Shown piece after piece: positions 16,601-26,096 of a stretch of 64,000 nt of DNA (within the stretch, counting starts at the first letter, position 1; every line of letters starts with the position of its first letter). The stretch comes from Bacteroidales bacterium (GTDB lineage: Bacteria > Bacteroidota > Bacteroidia > Bacteroidales > UBA932): assembly GCA_016291185.1 (NCBI GenBank), contig JAEFAI010000002.1, positions 1 to 64,000 of the forward strand, in the 5' to 3' direction. The notes beneath the pieces were generated by a model, which was not told the DNA's origin, made no database searches, and saw nothing but the letters and a program-made list of their open reading frames with translations. The position numbers were made by a program, and so were the translations under genes.

Positions 16601-17764
16601 TTATTTCAGGATAATCTGTTTGCCGAGCTTCAGCTTGTCGCCGGAGTCGTCAACCGTCCAGTACTGAGGCTTGCGGGGACCGTTGCCCTCGACGTGGTGC
16701 ACCACATAGCGGAGCTCACCCTCGAAAGTACGGAACAGCATACCGTGGCCGGAGTTGTTTCCGAGGAACGGTTCGGGTTCCTGCACCCACGGACCGGCGA
16801 TGGTGCCGGACTCGGAGTAGCAGACCTCCTGGAGGTAACGCTCTTTGCCCCAGGTGGACCAGAACATACCCAGCTTGCCGGTCTGCGTGCGGAACATCTG
16901 CGGGCCGTCGGTGACCCAACCCGGCATCTTGAGGCCGAAGGTAGCCTCGCCCAGGCCGTTCATTTCGCCGCAGGACGGAGCCTCGCTGGCGCGGAACATC
17001 GTCACAGGCCAAGGGGAGATGGTGTGGGTCAGATCCTGGGACAGCTCGATGTAGTCCATCGTACCGTCGATGATCTGGGTCCACTCGTGGACGAAGATCA
17101 TGTAGATGTGACCGTCCTCCTCATAGAGGGTACCGTCGATGCAGTCCCACTCACGCGGCTGGTAGTCGTAACCAGGGGTGACGGAGAAGGGCACGAACGG
17201 ACCTTCCGGGCTCTCGGAACGGAGCAGATAGGTCTGGTTGTGAGGCACGTTGTAGCGGCGAGGGACCTGCTGGATGAGGTCGCTGTGGTCGCTCCAGGTA
17301 CCGGCATAGTAATAGTAGTCACCAATCTTGTGGATCTCGGCGGCAGCGGCGAAGCCCGCTTTCTCGCACCAGGTACCACTCAGGTCAACCACGTTGTAGG
17401 GGCCTTCCCACATCACCAGATCCTTACTGCGGTACTGACGGCCGCCGGAGCTGGTCAGGTAGTAGGTCTTCGTGACCGGATCCGGATAGATGAACGGATC
17501 GCTCATCGACAGGTCGTTGAAGTGGACGGTGCGGATGCGGTTCTGCTCTTCACGCATACGGCGCATACGCTCGGCCATGCCGGTCGTGTCACGGTTGACG
17601 ACGGCGGAGCCGCCGAAATTCTTCTGGCCAGGGTCGGCCAGCGGAGCCTGCTCACCGGGCTCGATCTTGACCGGTTCGGTCGCGGTCGGTGCCGGGGCGG
17701 GGTTGCCGCACGCCGCGATCATCATCGCGGCGAGGGCAAAAGCGGAAAAAGTATTGATCTTCAT
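16601..17764 (-). CDS. Glycoside hydrolase family 43 lipoprotein
   Basis: The 387-residue protein has a lipoprotein signal (AMMIAACGNPAP, Cys at about 20), a disordered linker to about residue 75, then a five-bladed beta-propeller of the GH43 type. SMSDPFIYPDPVTKTYYLT carries the likely catalytic Asp, and later CIDGTLYEEDGHIYMIF is a further blade. GH43 enzymes remove arabinose or xylose and related sugars. It is the last gene after susC and susD, so it probably acts at the cell surface on the glycan that this locus imports. The substrate cannot be read from sequence. Confidence 0.82.
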   Translation of the reverse strand: MKINTFSAFALAAMMIAACGNPAPAPTATEPVKIEPGEQAPLADPGQKNFGGSAVVNRDTTGMAERMRRMREEQNRIRTVHFNDLSMSDPFIYPDPVTKTYYLTSSGGRQYRSKDLVMWEGPYNVVDLSGTWCEKAGFAAAAEIHKIGDYYYYAGTWSDHSDLIQQVPRRYNVPHNQTYLLRSESPEGPFVPFSVTPGYDYQPREWDCIDGTLYEEDGHIYMIFVHEWTQIIDGTMDYIELSQDLTHTISPWPVTMFRASEAPSCGEMNGLGEATFGLKMPGWVTDGPQMFRTQTGKLGMFWSTWGKERYLQEVCYSESGTIAGPWVQEPEPFLGNNSGHGMLFRTFEGELRYVVHHVEGNGPRKPQYWTVDDSGDKLKLGKQIILK

Positions 17765-17798
17765 TTGTTAGTGAATAATAACAATCTTTTCAGGATCA

Positions 17799-19436
17799 TC
17801 ACCAACCCGGGTTCTGCTCCAGGTTCGGGTTCGCGGAAGTCTGCTCGTACGGGAACGGAAGGAGGCTGTACTTGTCCTGCCAACCCTTGCCGGATCCGGC
17901 CACGGTTTCTACATCCCACTCCGTGGTGCCCGGCTTGTAGCCGTGGAACTTGTAGTAGGTCTTACCCTTGTTCGCGAGCACGGTGGGCGCATCGCCCCAG
18001 CGGACCAGGTCGAAGTAGCGCTCCTGCTCACAGAAGAGCTCGGCACGACGCTCGTCCTTGATGATCGGATAGGTCAGGGCTGCGACGGGAGCAAGCTGAG
18101 CACGCTCGCGCACCTTGTTGAGGGCAGCCAGACCGGACTTGTCAGCATCGTTGTCATAGAGGAACTTCGCCTCGGCATAGAGGAGCAGCACTTCGGCATA
18201 GCGGAGCATCGGGGTGTTGGCCTTGTACCACTTCCAGAAGGGCGGGCTCGTTCCCTCGTAAGCTTCGCTGAGCCAGCCAAGGCCACGGAAGGTGAAATAG
18301 CCTGCATTGTGGTAAACGCCTGATTCTGCAATGACACCGGGCGTTTTGCCCGCGGCATAATCCATGTCAAGCACCTGCTCATAGGTGTGGATGGTGGACT
18401 TGAAGCGCGGCATGTCAACGCCGCCTTCGTGCTCTGCCAGGAATTCGCCGAACTCCTTGGACACGGCGTTCCAGCCCCAACCGCCGAAGAAAGCCTTCGG
18501 GAGCTGGATCGAGCTCGGCCAACCGGTCCACGTGTGACGAAGGTCATTCGAAGGATCGCCAGGGAAACCGTCATTGTCGGCGGCATTGTGCTCGAAGACG
18601 TATTCCTCGCAGAAGTCGCCAGCCTGGCGCTCGATGATGAACATATCGGAGACGAGGCCGTAGAGACCGGAATCGATGACCGTCTTGAGGTCATTGACAG
18701 CCTCTTTCAGGACTTCCTTATCGTTGAACTTCTGGCCATACCAAAGACCCACCTTGCCGCGGTAAGCGAGAGCCGCGTGCTTGGAGATACGGGCGCCAAA
18801 GGCTTCCTGCTGGCCCTTGCCGGAGATGGCAGGAAGAGCATCGGCCGCTTCTTTCATCCGGGCGAGGACCCACTTGATGGACTCCTCGGTCGGCGTGTTG
18901 GACTGGTAGTACTCGTCCTGAGAGAGCACGTGGTCCACAAGCGGCGGGGTGCCCCACCAGCGCACGGCGTCGAACATCGCGAGGGCACGGAGGAAGTTGG
19001 CCTCGGCCTTGACGCGGTTGATGCGGGCGTCGTTGGAATCAGGAATCTTCTCGAGAATCAGGTTGCAGTGGTAGATGACTTTGTAAACACCCCTGTACAT
19101 GATCTTCGGAGCGGAGTCGGCGGAGGTGACGTTGTAGTTGCCGGCATCCTGGAATTGGTTGGAGTTATCGGTGAAGGAACCGCCGCCCGGATAATGGTCA
19201 TCATCGAGAGCGTTCAGGAACATGATCTTCTCGATGCCGTTGACGCAGGTCACGTCGCGGCCGCCCCAATACAGATGGTAAACGCTGCCGATCAGGGCTT
19301 CCGCATCTTCCGGCGTGGCATTCTCGTAGAAACCCTCGGTGGACAGGACGCTCTTCTGACGAATGTCAAGGTTCTGCTGGCAAGATGCCGCCAGGACAAG
19401 CGCCGCAAGCGAAAGGACTATATTGATTCTTTTCAT
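17799..19436 (-). CDS. susD: SusD/RagB family glycan-binding lipoprotein
   Basis: The 545-residue protein has a lipoprotein signal (LAALVLAASCQQNLD, Cys at about 19) and the helical SusD fold with TPR-like repeats. Recognisable are AEANFLRALAMFDAVRWWGTPP (about 142-163), the C-terminal DERRAELFCEQERYFDLVRWG and LLPFPYEQTSANPNLEQNPGW. SusD proteins form the lid on the SusC transporter. It starts 12 bases after susC ends. The symbol is a family name and does not imply starch as substrate. Confidence 0.93.
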   Translation of the reverse strand: MKRINIVLSLAALVLAASCQQNLDIRQKSVLSTEGFYENATPEDAEALIGSVYHLYWGGRDVTCVNGIEKIMFLNALDDDHYPGGGSFTDNSNQFQDAGNYNVTSADSAPKIMYRGVYKVIYHCNLILEKIPDSNDARINRVKAEANFLRALAMFDAVRWWGTPPLVDHVLSQDEYYQSNTPTEESIKWVLARMKEAADALPAISGKGQQEAFGARISKHAALAYRGKVGLWYGQKFNDKEVLKEAVNDLKTVIDSGLYGLVSDMFIIERQAGDFCEEYVFEHNAADNDGFPGDPSNDLRHTWTGWPSSIQLPKAFFGGWGWNAVSKEFGEFLAEHEGGVDMPRFKSTIHTYEQVLDMDYAAGKTPGVIAESGVYHNAGYFTFRGLGWLSEAYEGTSPPFWKWYKANTPMLRYAEVLLLYAEAKFLYDNDADKSGLAALNKVRERAQLAPVAALTYPIIKDERRAELFCEQERYFDLVRWGDAPTVLANKGKTYYKFHGYKPGTTEWDVETVAGSGKGWQDKYSLLPFPYEQTSANPNLEQNPGW

Positions 19437-19448
19437 ATGGCTGCAGTA

Positions 19449-22400
19449 TTAGAAGGAAACATTGACACCAAAGACCAGTTTCTTGGAGATCGGGTAGGAG
19501 CCGAAGTCGATACCCAGACCGCTGGCAGAGGAGCCGGCGTGGCTAACCTCAGGATCCAGGCCAGGATACTTCGTGAAGGTGAACCAGTCATCCAGGGAAA
19601 CATAGGCGCGCAGGGAGCTGATCGCAATCTTCTTGGTGAGGTTGCGCGGCAGGGTATAACCCAGCTGGATCTGCTTGATCTTGAAGAAGGAAGCGTCAAA
19701 GACAAGCATGTTGGAGCTCCGGTAGTACTTGTCGTTCACATCCGGCTTCGGGTATTTGTAACCGGTGGAGGAAGCGTTCTGCCAGGCATTCGTGTAGAAT
19801 TCCCTGAGTTTATTCTGCTGCACGGCGTCGCCACGCATCACGGCGTAGAGCATCTCGGCACCCTGGGAACCGGCACCCAGCACGAGGAGGTCGAAGCCTT
19901 TGTAAGCCAGGTTGATCGTGAGACCGTAAGTAAAGTCAGGGATGCCGCTGCCCACGAAGTCGCGGTCGTCGGCCGTGATTTCACTGTCGCCGTCGAAGTT
20001 CTTGTAAACGGCAGCACCGGTGGCCTGGTCGATATGGTCCACGACGAAGGTGCGCAGGTACCACAGCGGATAACCCTCTTCGAAATACGTCACCGGGTAG
20101 TCGCCCCAAATTCCCGTGCCTTCGACGCGTTCTTTGGAGGTACCCTCCACGACCTTGTTGTGGACGGTGGAAAGGTTGCCGCTGATGCCGTAGGAGAAGT
20201 CGCCGATGGTATCTTTCCAACCGAGCTCGAACTCAGTACCGTGGTTGTTCACGAGACCGGCGTTGACATAGACCCGCTCGCAACCGGTGTTGGCCGGAGC
20301 GGTCGTGCTGGTCAGCAGGTCGTGCGTGTTCTTGTTGTACCAGTCCACGGAGAAGGTGAGGCGGTTGTTGAGCATGCGCAGGTCGAGACCGAGGTCCACC
20401 TGGCGGGAAGTCTCCCACTTGATGTTCGGGTTCGGCAGGACCGTCGAAGGACGGATGCCCACCAGGAACTCGTCGCCGGTCAGGTTGTAACCGTAGTTCT
20501 TGTTGCTTTCCAGGGAGGAAGCGTACTGGTACTCGCCGAGGGCGTTGACGTTACCGTTCACACCCCAGGATGCACGCAGCTTGAGGAAATTGAGGCTCAG
20601 CGCAGACTTAACGCTCTGCATGAACGGCTCATTGCTGATCGTCCAGCCCGCAGACACGGACGGGAAGTAACCCCAGCGGTGGTTCTTGTCGAGCTTGGAA
20701 CTGTCGTAAGCATCGGCGCGGAAGTTCACCTGGAAGAAGTACTTGTTGGCGTAGGTGTAACCGATACGGCCGAAGTAGGACATATTGGCGCGGACTTCCG
20801 GCTGTCCACCGAGAGACATGTTCGCGGTGTTGACGGCATTGTTGAGGTAGCGGAAGTTGGGATCGTCTCTGGTGAGCTGGTAGGCGGTACCACGGAGGCT
20901 ATCCGTGTTGGTCTGCTGGTAGGACATACCGGCCATTGCGGTGATCTCGTGCTTGCCAATGGTCTTCGTATAGTTGGCGAAGTTCTCCCACTGGTAGTAG
21001 AGGCGGTCGTTGGTGGAACCGCTGATGGACATCGCCTGGTTGGCCTTATTGCTGACGTATACCTCGTAGTTATAGGTGTTGGTGTGGCTGTAGCCGCCCT
21101 GGAAGCCGAAACGGGAGGTAATCACCAGGCCCTTGATCGGGGTGAAGTTGGCGAAGGCGGTACCGCGCACGCGGAAACTCTGCGTCTCGGTGTCCGAGCG
21201 GTCCAGGATGGCCTGCGGATGCCAGATATAGCTGGTCGCGTTGAAAACAGAGACGCCGTAAACATGGCCGTCAGGATCGCGGGGAATCGCGTCGTTCATC
21301 AAACTCTGGACGTAGCCCGGGATGGCGTTGTCGTTATAGGTCCAAGGCATGGTCGGGTCCGCCGTAAACATGGCGCCCATGACAGACTCGGCGGTCCCGG
21401 AGCTCTCGGAGACAGCCCGGCGCACGCTGCGGTCGATGGTCGTGTTGACACCGACGGTCAGCCAATCCTTGATCTTGTACTCGGCATTGATCTGGCCGAC
21501 GAGGCGCTTGAAGATATCCTTGTCGCCTTTGATGATACCATTATTATCCGTGTACGCGAGGGAAGCGTAGAACTTGGCGCGGTCGTTGCCGCCCTCGAAG
21601 CCGAGGGTGTGGCGCTGCTGGTGACCGGTCTCGAGCATGTAGTCCGTCCACTTGGTGTCGGACTTGCCGTCGTACTGGAACTGATCCTGCGTCGCTGCGC
21701 CGGAAAGCACCAGGTAGTTCATGTACTCCTGAGCATTCATCATCTCAGGGAGGTGAGCGATGTTCTGGAACGAGTGCTGGAAGTTGTAGAAGACACGGCC
21801 GGTGCCTTTCTGACCGGACTTCGTGGTGACGAGGACGACACCGTTACCAGCCTCGACACCATAGATGGCAGCAGAGGCAGCATCCTTGAGGATCTCGATG
21901 GAGGCGATGGTCTCCGGATCCAGGTAGCTGATGTCGTTCACCTTCAGACCGTCCACAATCATAAGCGGGGTGGTCCTGGAGTTGGAGGAATAACCACGGA
22001 TCTGGATCGAGGACGCAGAACCCGGAGCACCGGAAGCGTTCACGATCTGCACACCGGCGGCCTTACCCTGCAGGGCCTGAGCGACGTCGGTGGAGGTACG
22101 GTTCTCCAGGTCGGACTCCTTCACGGATGCGATAGCGCCCGTGACGTCGCTCTTCTTCTGGACACCGTAACCGATGACCACGGTCTCCTCAAGCATTTCG
22201 GTGTCCTCTTCCAGCGTGACGTTGAAGACACTCTGGTTGCCGACCACGAAAGTCTGACCCTTGTAGCCGATGCTCTCGACGGAGATACTGGCTCCGGCGG
22301 GAACACTCAGCGTGAAATTACCGTCCAGGTCCGTGGCAGCACCGATGCTGGTGTTACCGACCACCGTGACAGCAGCGCCGATGACCGGTTGTCCGGATGC

Positions 22401-22514
22401 ATCGACGATCTTGCCGCTAATGTTGCGGTTCTGGGCATAGGCGCCCAGGCTCACGAACAAAGCGCAGAGCATCAGGATGATGCCTTTTGCAATTTGCAGC
22501 TTTTTTTTCAACAT
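19449..22514 (-). CDS. susC: SusC/RagA family TonB-dependent transporter
   Basis: The 1021-residue outer-membrane transporter has a signal peptide ending SLGAYAQ, a carboxypeptidase-D-like domain (SGKIVDASGQPVIGAAVTVV, about 34-53), a TonB-box-like LEETVVIGYG (about 108-117), a plug domain with QIRGYSSNSRTTPLMIVDG, and a 22-strand barrel ending FGVNVSF. It imports an oligosaccharide with the adjacent SusD. Transcription is divergent from the AraC-type regulator at 22646, which probably controls it. The family name says nothing about the substrate. Confidence 0.94.
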   Translation of the reverse strand: MLKKKLQIAKGIILMLCALFVSLGAYAQNRNISGKIVDASGQPVIGAAVTVVGNTSIGAATDLDGNFTLSVPAGASISVESIGYKGQTFVVGNQSVFNVTLEEDTEMLEETVVIGYGVQKKSDVTGAIASVKESDLENRTSTDVAQALQGKAAGVQIVNASGAPGSASSIQIRGYSSNSRTTPLMIVDGLKVNDISYLDPETIASIEILKDAASAAIYGVEAGNGVVLVTTKSGQKGTGRVFYNFQHSFQNIAHLPEMMNAQEYMNYLVLSGAATQDQFQYDGKSDTKWTDYMLETGHQQRHTLGFEGGNDRAKFYASLAYTDNNGIIKGDKDIFKRLVGQINAEYKIKDWLTVGVNTTIDRSVRRAVSESSGTAESVMGAMFTADPTMPWTYNDNAIPGYVQSLMNDAIPRDPDGHVYGVSVFNATSYIWHPQAILDRSDTETQSFRVRGTAFANFTPIKGLVITSRFGFQGGYSHTNTYNYEVYVSNKANQAMSISGSTNDRLYYQWENFANYTKTIGKHEITAMAGMSYQQTNTDSLRGTAYQLTRDDPNFRYLNNAVNTANMSLGGQPEVRANMSYFGRIGYTYANKYFFQVNFRADAYDSSKLDKNHRWGYFPSVSAGWTISNEPFMQSVKSALSLNFLKLRASWGVNGNVNALGEYQYASSLESNKNYGYNLTGDEFLVGIRPSTVLPNPNIKWETSRQVDLGLDLRMLNNRLTFSVDWYNKNTHDLLTSTTAPANTGCERVYVNAGLVNNHGTEFELGWKDTIGDFSYGISGNLSTVHNKVVEGTSKERVEGTGIWGDYPVTYFEEGYPLWYLRTFVVDHIDQATGAAVYKNFDGDSEITADDRDFVGSGIPDFTYGLTINLAYKGFDLLVLGAGSQGAEMLYAVMRGDAVQQNKLREFYTNAWQNASSTGYKYPKPDVNDKYYRSSNMLVFDASFFKIKQIQLGYTLPRNLTKKIAISSLRAYVSLDDWFTFTKYPGLDPEVSHAGSSASGLGIDFGSYPISKKLVFGVNVSF

Positions 22515-22596
22515 TTTAGTGAGTTTTAGTTAATGATAAAGTGATAATTATGAGGAAATATGTCTCAACGGTTTTAATAATGTTGTTGGTTTTTCG

Positions 22597-22675
22597 CAAA
22601 ATTATATAACTTTACAACTGGAAATGTGGACAAATTTTTAAAAAGGTGGACAAACATCTAAAAAGGGTGGATTTT
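22597..22675. promoter_or_regulatory. Divergent control region with GTGGA repeats
   Basis: The minus strand has TAATTTTG (22604-22597), a candidate -7 box for susC with an 82-base leader. The plus strand has TAACTTTA (22607-22614) for the regulator. GTGGACAAA occurs at 22626-22634 and 22646-22654, and GTGGATTTT at 22667-22675, spaced 20 and 21 bases, as expected for AraC-type half-sites on one face of the helix. The second copy covers the regulator start codon, suggesting autoregulation. This is inference from pattern only. Confidence 0.5.
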
Positions 22676-25570
22676 ATTTTGGCAGTTTTTCTCTGCCTCC
22701 TGATATACCCCGGAAAAACCGCGGCCCAGACGGGCGCAGAAGACTATATCGTCGTCAACAGACTGACCCGGGAGAGCGGTCTTCCGGACCAGGATATCAA
22801 CGGAATTTACTTCGACAGCAAGGGATTTGCCTGGATCAGCACCTTCGGAGGCGGCCTGGTCCGCTACGACGGAGACTCCTTCATCCGGTTCTCGCCCAGG
22901 ACGACTCCGGAGTTCCACAGCGACTTTGTCAACCTGTGCTGCGAGGACAATTTCGGGAGATTGTGGGTGCCTTGCGCGGGCGTCTTGAGCATCATCGACC
23001 TGGACACCCTCAACCTGATCGACGAACTGCCCGGAATGTCCAAATTCTGGCTTCGTTCGCATTCCCCGACAAACGTGAACCGGGACGCCAAGGGGCATCT
23101 GTGGTTCACGTGCGAGGATATGCTGTACCGGGTGGCCTTCGCCGACGAAGGCAAAAGGGCCGTCATAGACTCCCTGCACTGCGACGTGGCCAATCTCAAT
23201 TTCATGCCCGAGATTTGCGATGTGGACGGGGACGGGTCCACCTGGGGTGCCATCAACGGGCACTTCTACAAAGTCCGGCATATCGAAGGAAAGGGCCTGC
23301 GGAGATCCGAGATCCTGCCAGGCCTCGACATCGGGGAAGACAACAAGTCCACCGCCTTCCTGCGGGTCGGGAATGAAGTCTGGATCGGAACGATGAAAGG
23401 CTTGTACCGGGTCAACATCACCACCGGCAATTACGTGTGCTACCAGCACAGCGATTCCAATCCCCGGTCCCTGCCGAATGACGACATCACCGGCCTGTGC
23501 GCCACCCCGGAGGGCGAAATCGTGATCGGCACCCTGGGCGGCATCTGCATTTACAATTCCACGGACCAGTCGTTCGACATCTACGGCTCCCGCCCCAACG
23601 CATACGGGAACCGGCTGCTCCCGGGAGAGATGGTGCGAAGCCTCGTCGCCCGGGGCCGGCAGATCTGGGTCGGACTGGAAGCCGAAGGCCTGGCCGTCAT
23701 CCAGAAGAAACCGCTCCAGATCGTCAACCTGTCCAGCATCGAGACCACATCCGCCCCGATCCCCTCAACGCCGATCCGGGCCCTCTTCATCGACAGTCAC
23801 GACGTCCTCTGGCTCGCGGCCACGGAATACGGCATCTGCAAGCAAGTCGGGAACCTGGTCTTCCGCCGATACCATACGGACAATCAGATGACATCCTTCT
23901 GCGAGGACGGACAAGGACGGATCTGGTCGGGATCCGTGACCGGACGGCTGTATTATATCAGCCCGTACGCTCCCGAGAATCTCCGCGTCCCGGACGGCTC
24001 TCTGTCCGAAACGGCCAAGAGCATCGATATCATTCTCGGCCTGGTCTATGACCCGATCAACGACTATGTCTGGATCTCGGCACACAACGGATTGTACTAC
24101 TACGACCAGCAAAAAGCTACCTATAATAAGTATCCTGTCGGGGCCAGCGCTTGTTTCGGAGCAGCCCTTGCCTCAGACAAACTGCTGGTGAGCGGCTTCG
24201 ACGGGCTGAACATCATCGACCTGAACACGCTGAGCTCCCGGGTCATCACGGGCTTCCCCTCCTGCCTGTCGCTCGTACCCGACGGAGATACGCTCTGGGC
24301 CGGCGCATACGGGCGCGGACTGTACCGCGTGGACAACTATCTTTCGGAGACGCCCGAACTCACGGTCTATTCGGAAAAAGACGGGCTGGCAGACAGCCAG
24401 GTCCAGGGCCTGCTGATCGACGGCATCAACCTGTGGATCACGACGGAGAACGGTCTGTCGTGCCTCGACACGCAGATCGGGGAGCTATCCAGCTTCGGCA
24501 TCAAGGACGGGCTTAAATCCATGGCCTTCTGCGAGAACAGCATCGCGAAAGCGAAAAGCGGCGCCATCTATCTCGGCCAGAAGGAAGGCCTGAGCATCCT
24601 CCGGTCCGGCTATGTCCGGAACGAATACGGGAACAAGCCGGACCTCGCCATCTCGGGCTATTACGCCCGGGAGCAGTTCCACACGCTCTCGCCCTCGGAC
24701 GCCATCAGCAAGGACGAGACGGATCCTGATTTCGTTCTGAAATTTTCCGACCTGTCCTTCTCCCGGCAGCCGGGCATCACCTACGAGAGCCGGGTCCTGC
24801 CCCGAGACAAGGACTGGTCCCCGATCTTCGGCAACGGCACCTACGTCACCTTCGGGCGCATCCCGGGCGGGAAATACAAAATCCAGGTCCGCGCCATCGA
24901 CAAGGAAGGGAACGTCCTGTCCCAGGACGAAAAGGCCCTGCAGGTCAAACCCGTCCTGTACAAGCGCTGGTGGTTCCGCCTGCTCTCCGTGCTGCTTCTC
25001 GCCCTGCTGACCTACCTGTTCATCCTGTGGGACACCAAGTCCATCAGCAAGAAGAAGGACCAGCTGCAGCAGGAAGTGGACCGGCAGACCAAAGCGCTGA
25101 AAAAGCAGAAAGAAGAACTGGAGCGGAAAGCCGAGGAGCTCTCCGAGCAGAATGCGCTGCTGCAACGGCAAAACGAGATGATCGCCAGCCACAACACGTT
25201 GCTGTCCAGCACTTTATCAAACCGGGAAACGGAATTCTACTCGAAACTGCTGGAGGCGATCCAGAAGCGGTATAAGGATCCGGACCTCGACGTCCACGCC
25301 CTGGCGGAGGCCATGGGCATGAGCCGCAGCCTGCTGAACGAAAAGATCCAGAATACGCTCGGACTGTCCATCGCGCAGTTCATCCGGACCTACCGGCTGA
25401 ATGTTGCGAAAGAGATGATCTGCAACGGGACGAATGAGGATATGAACATCTCCGAGATCGCCTACGAAGTCGGCTTCAACGATCCGAAGTACTTCACCCG
25501 CTGCTTTACCAAAGAATTCAACGCCACGCCTTCCGACTTGCACAAGAAGAGCCAGGAGACGGAGGAATAG
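22646..25570 (+). CDS. Membrane regulator: beta-propeller, Y_Y_Y and AraC domains
   Basis: The 974-residue protein has a signal peptide (to about 28), a periplasmic two-component-propeller region with repeats such as DSKGFAWISTFGGGLVRYDG, a Y_Y_Y domain (about 690-765), a membrane helix (about 776-793), a cytoplasmic coiled coil (about 800-850) and a C-terminal AraC DNA-binding domain with ISEIAYEVGFNDPKYFTRCF. Hybrid two-component systems of this layout normally carry a kinase and receiver between membrane and AraC domain; both are absent, so signal transfer must be direct, as in SusR-like regulators. The GTG at 22646 is chosen because it gives a good signal peptide; GTG 22667 is an alternative. 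Confidence 0.88.
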   Translation: MDKHLKRVDFILAVFLCLLIYPGKTAAQTGAEDYIVVNRLTRESGLPDQDINGIYFDSKGFAWISTFGGGLVRYDGDSFIRFSPRTTPEFHSDFVNLCCEDNFGRLWVPCAGVLSIIDLDTLNLIDELPGMSKFWLRSHSPTNVNRDAKGHLWFTCEDMLYRVAFADEGKRAVIDSLHCDVANLNFMPEICDVDGDGSTWGAINGHFYKVRHIEGKGLRRSEILPGLDIGEDNKSTAFLRVGNEVWIGTMKGLYRVNITTGNYVCYQHSDSNPRSLPNDDITGLCATPEGEIVIGTLGGICIYNSTDQSFDIYGSRPNAYGNRLLPGEMVRSLVARGRQIWVGLEAEGLAVIQKKPLQIVNLSSIETTSAPIPSTPIRALFIDSHDVLWLAATEYGICKQVGNLVFRRYHTDNQMTSFCEDGQGRIWSGSVTGRLYYISPYAPENLRVPDGSLSETAKSIDIILGLVYDPINDYVWISAHNGLYYYDQQKATYNKYPVGASACFGAALASDKLLVSGFDGLNIIDLNTLSSRVITGFPSCLSLVPDGDTLWAGAYGRGLYRVDNYLSETPELTVYSEKDGLADSQVQGLLIDGINLWITTENGLSCLDTQIGELSSFGIKDGLKSMAFCENSIAKAKSGAIYLGQKEGLSILRSGYVRNEYGNKPDLAISGYYAREQFHTLSPSDAISKDETDPDFVLKFSDLSFSRQPGITYESRVLPRDKDWSPIFGNGTYVTFGRIPGGKYKIQVRAIDKEGNVLSQDEKALQVKPVLYKRWWFRLLSVLLLALLTYLFILWDTKSISKKKDQLQQEVDRQTKALKKQKEELERKAEELSEQNALLQRQNEMIASHNTLLSSTLSNRETEFYSKLLEAIQKRYKDPDLDVHALAEAMGMSRSLLNEKIQNTLGLSIAQFIRTYRLNVAKEMICNGTNEDMNISEIAYEVGFNDPKYFTRCFTKEFNATPSDLHKKSQETEE

Positions 25571-25577
25571 GGGGAGG

Positions 25578-26039
25578 CTATTTCTTTTTGCTGTTGCGCT
25601 TGGCCTCGCGGGCGGCTTTCCGCGCCGCCTTGGCCTCCGCGGCAGCACGCTGCTCCGCCTCGACCATGCTCTTGGTGCGGAACATGATCACGCCGTTCTG
25701 GCCCTGCACGCCGTAAATGCTGGCCGTGCCGTCCTTCAGGACCTCAACGGAATAGATGTCCTCCGGAAGGAGGTAGGTCACATTGTCCGTGATGATGCCG
25801 TCCACGACGAACAGCGGCTGCGTCTGATCGCTGTTGGTAGCGATGCCGCGGATGACGATCTTGGGCATCGTGCCGCTGCCGCTGACGGGACCCACGGTCA
25901 CGCCAGGCTGGTTCCGAAGGAGGTCGAACACCGTGTTGTACTGCGTCTTTTCTTTCGGGTCCCGGACTATTTCCTGAGCACCCGAAACACCGCAAACAAG
26001 AAGCAAGGAAGCGGCTGCAAGCAAAAGTGTCTTTTTCAT
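25578..26039 (-). CDS. Exported plug-domain protein without a TonB barrel
   Basis: The 153-residue protein has a signal peptide (to about 21) and then a TonB-receptor plug-like region: VFDLLRNQPGVTV, IVIRGIATNSDQTQPLFVVDG and the Val-Glu-Val-Leu-Lys-Asp-Gly segment ending NGVIMFRTK. It stops where a barrel would begin and ends instead in an Ala/Lys/Arg-rich tail (about 127-153). The open frame is intact, so it looks like a real stand-alone plug rather than a truncated receptor. It may interact with SusC or TonB; that is inference. It converges with the regulator gene, 7 bases apart. Confidence 0.72.
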   Translation of the reverse strand: MKKTLLLAAASLLLVCGVSGAQEIVRDPKEKTQYNTVFDLLRNQPGVTVGPVSGSGTMPKIVIRGIATNSDQTQPLFVVDGIITDNVTYLLPEDIYSVEVLKDGTASIYGVQGQNGVIMFRTKSMVEAEQRAAAEAKAARKAAREAKRNSKKK

Positions 26040-26046
26040 AACGAAG

Positions 26047-26073
26047 CAAAGATAGCATTTTTTCGTATCTTTA
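26047..26073. promoter_or_regulatory. Divergent -7 boxes
   Basis: TATCTTTG on the minus strand (26054-26047) lies 7 bases before the plug-protein start. TATCTTTA on the plus strand (26066-26073) lies 23 bases before the S9 peptidase. Neither has a clear TTTG at -33. Confidence 0.45.
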
Positions 26074-26096
26074 CCTGCTCAAAAAGGTTCAATTAT

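Noticed and set aside
18387..22529. A 1380-codon open frame on the plus strand opposite susC and susD
   Set aside because: It is the antisense of two certain genes, a result of high GC and codon bias; it has no domain or start context.
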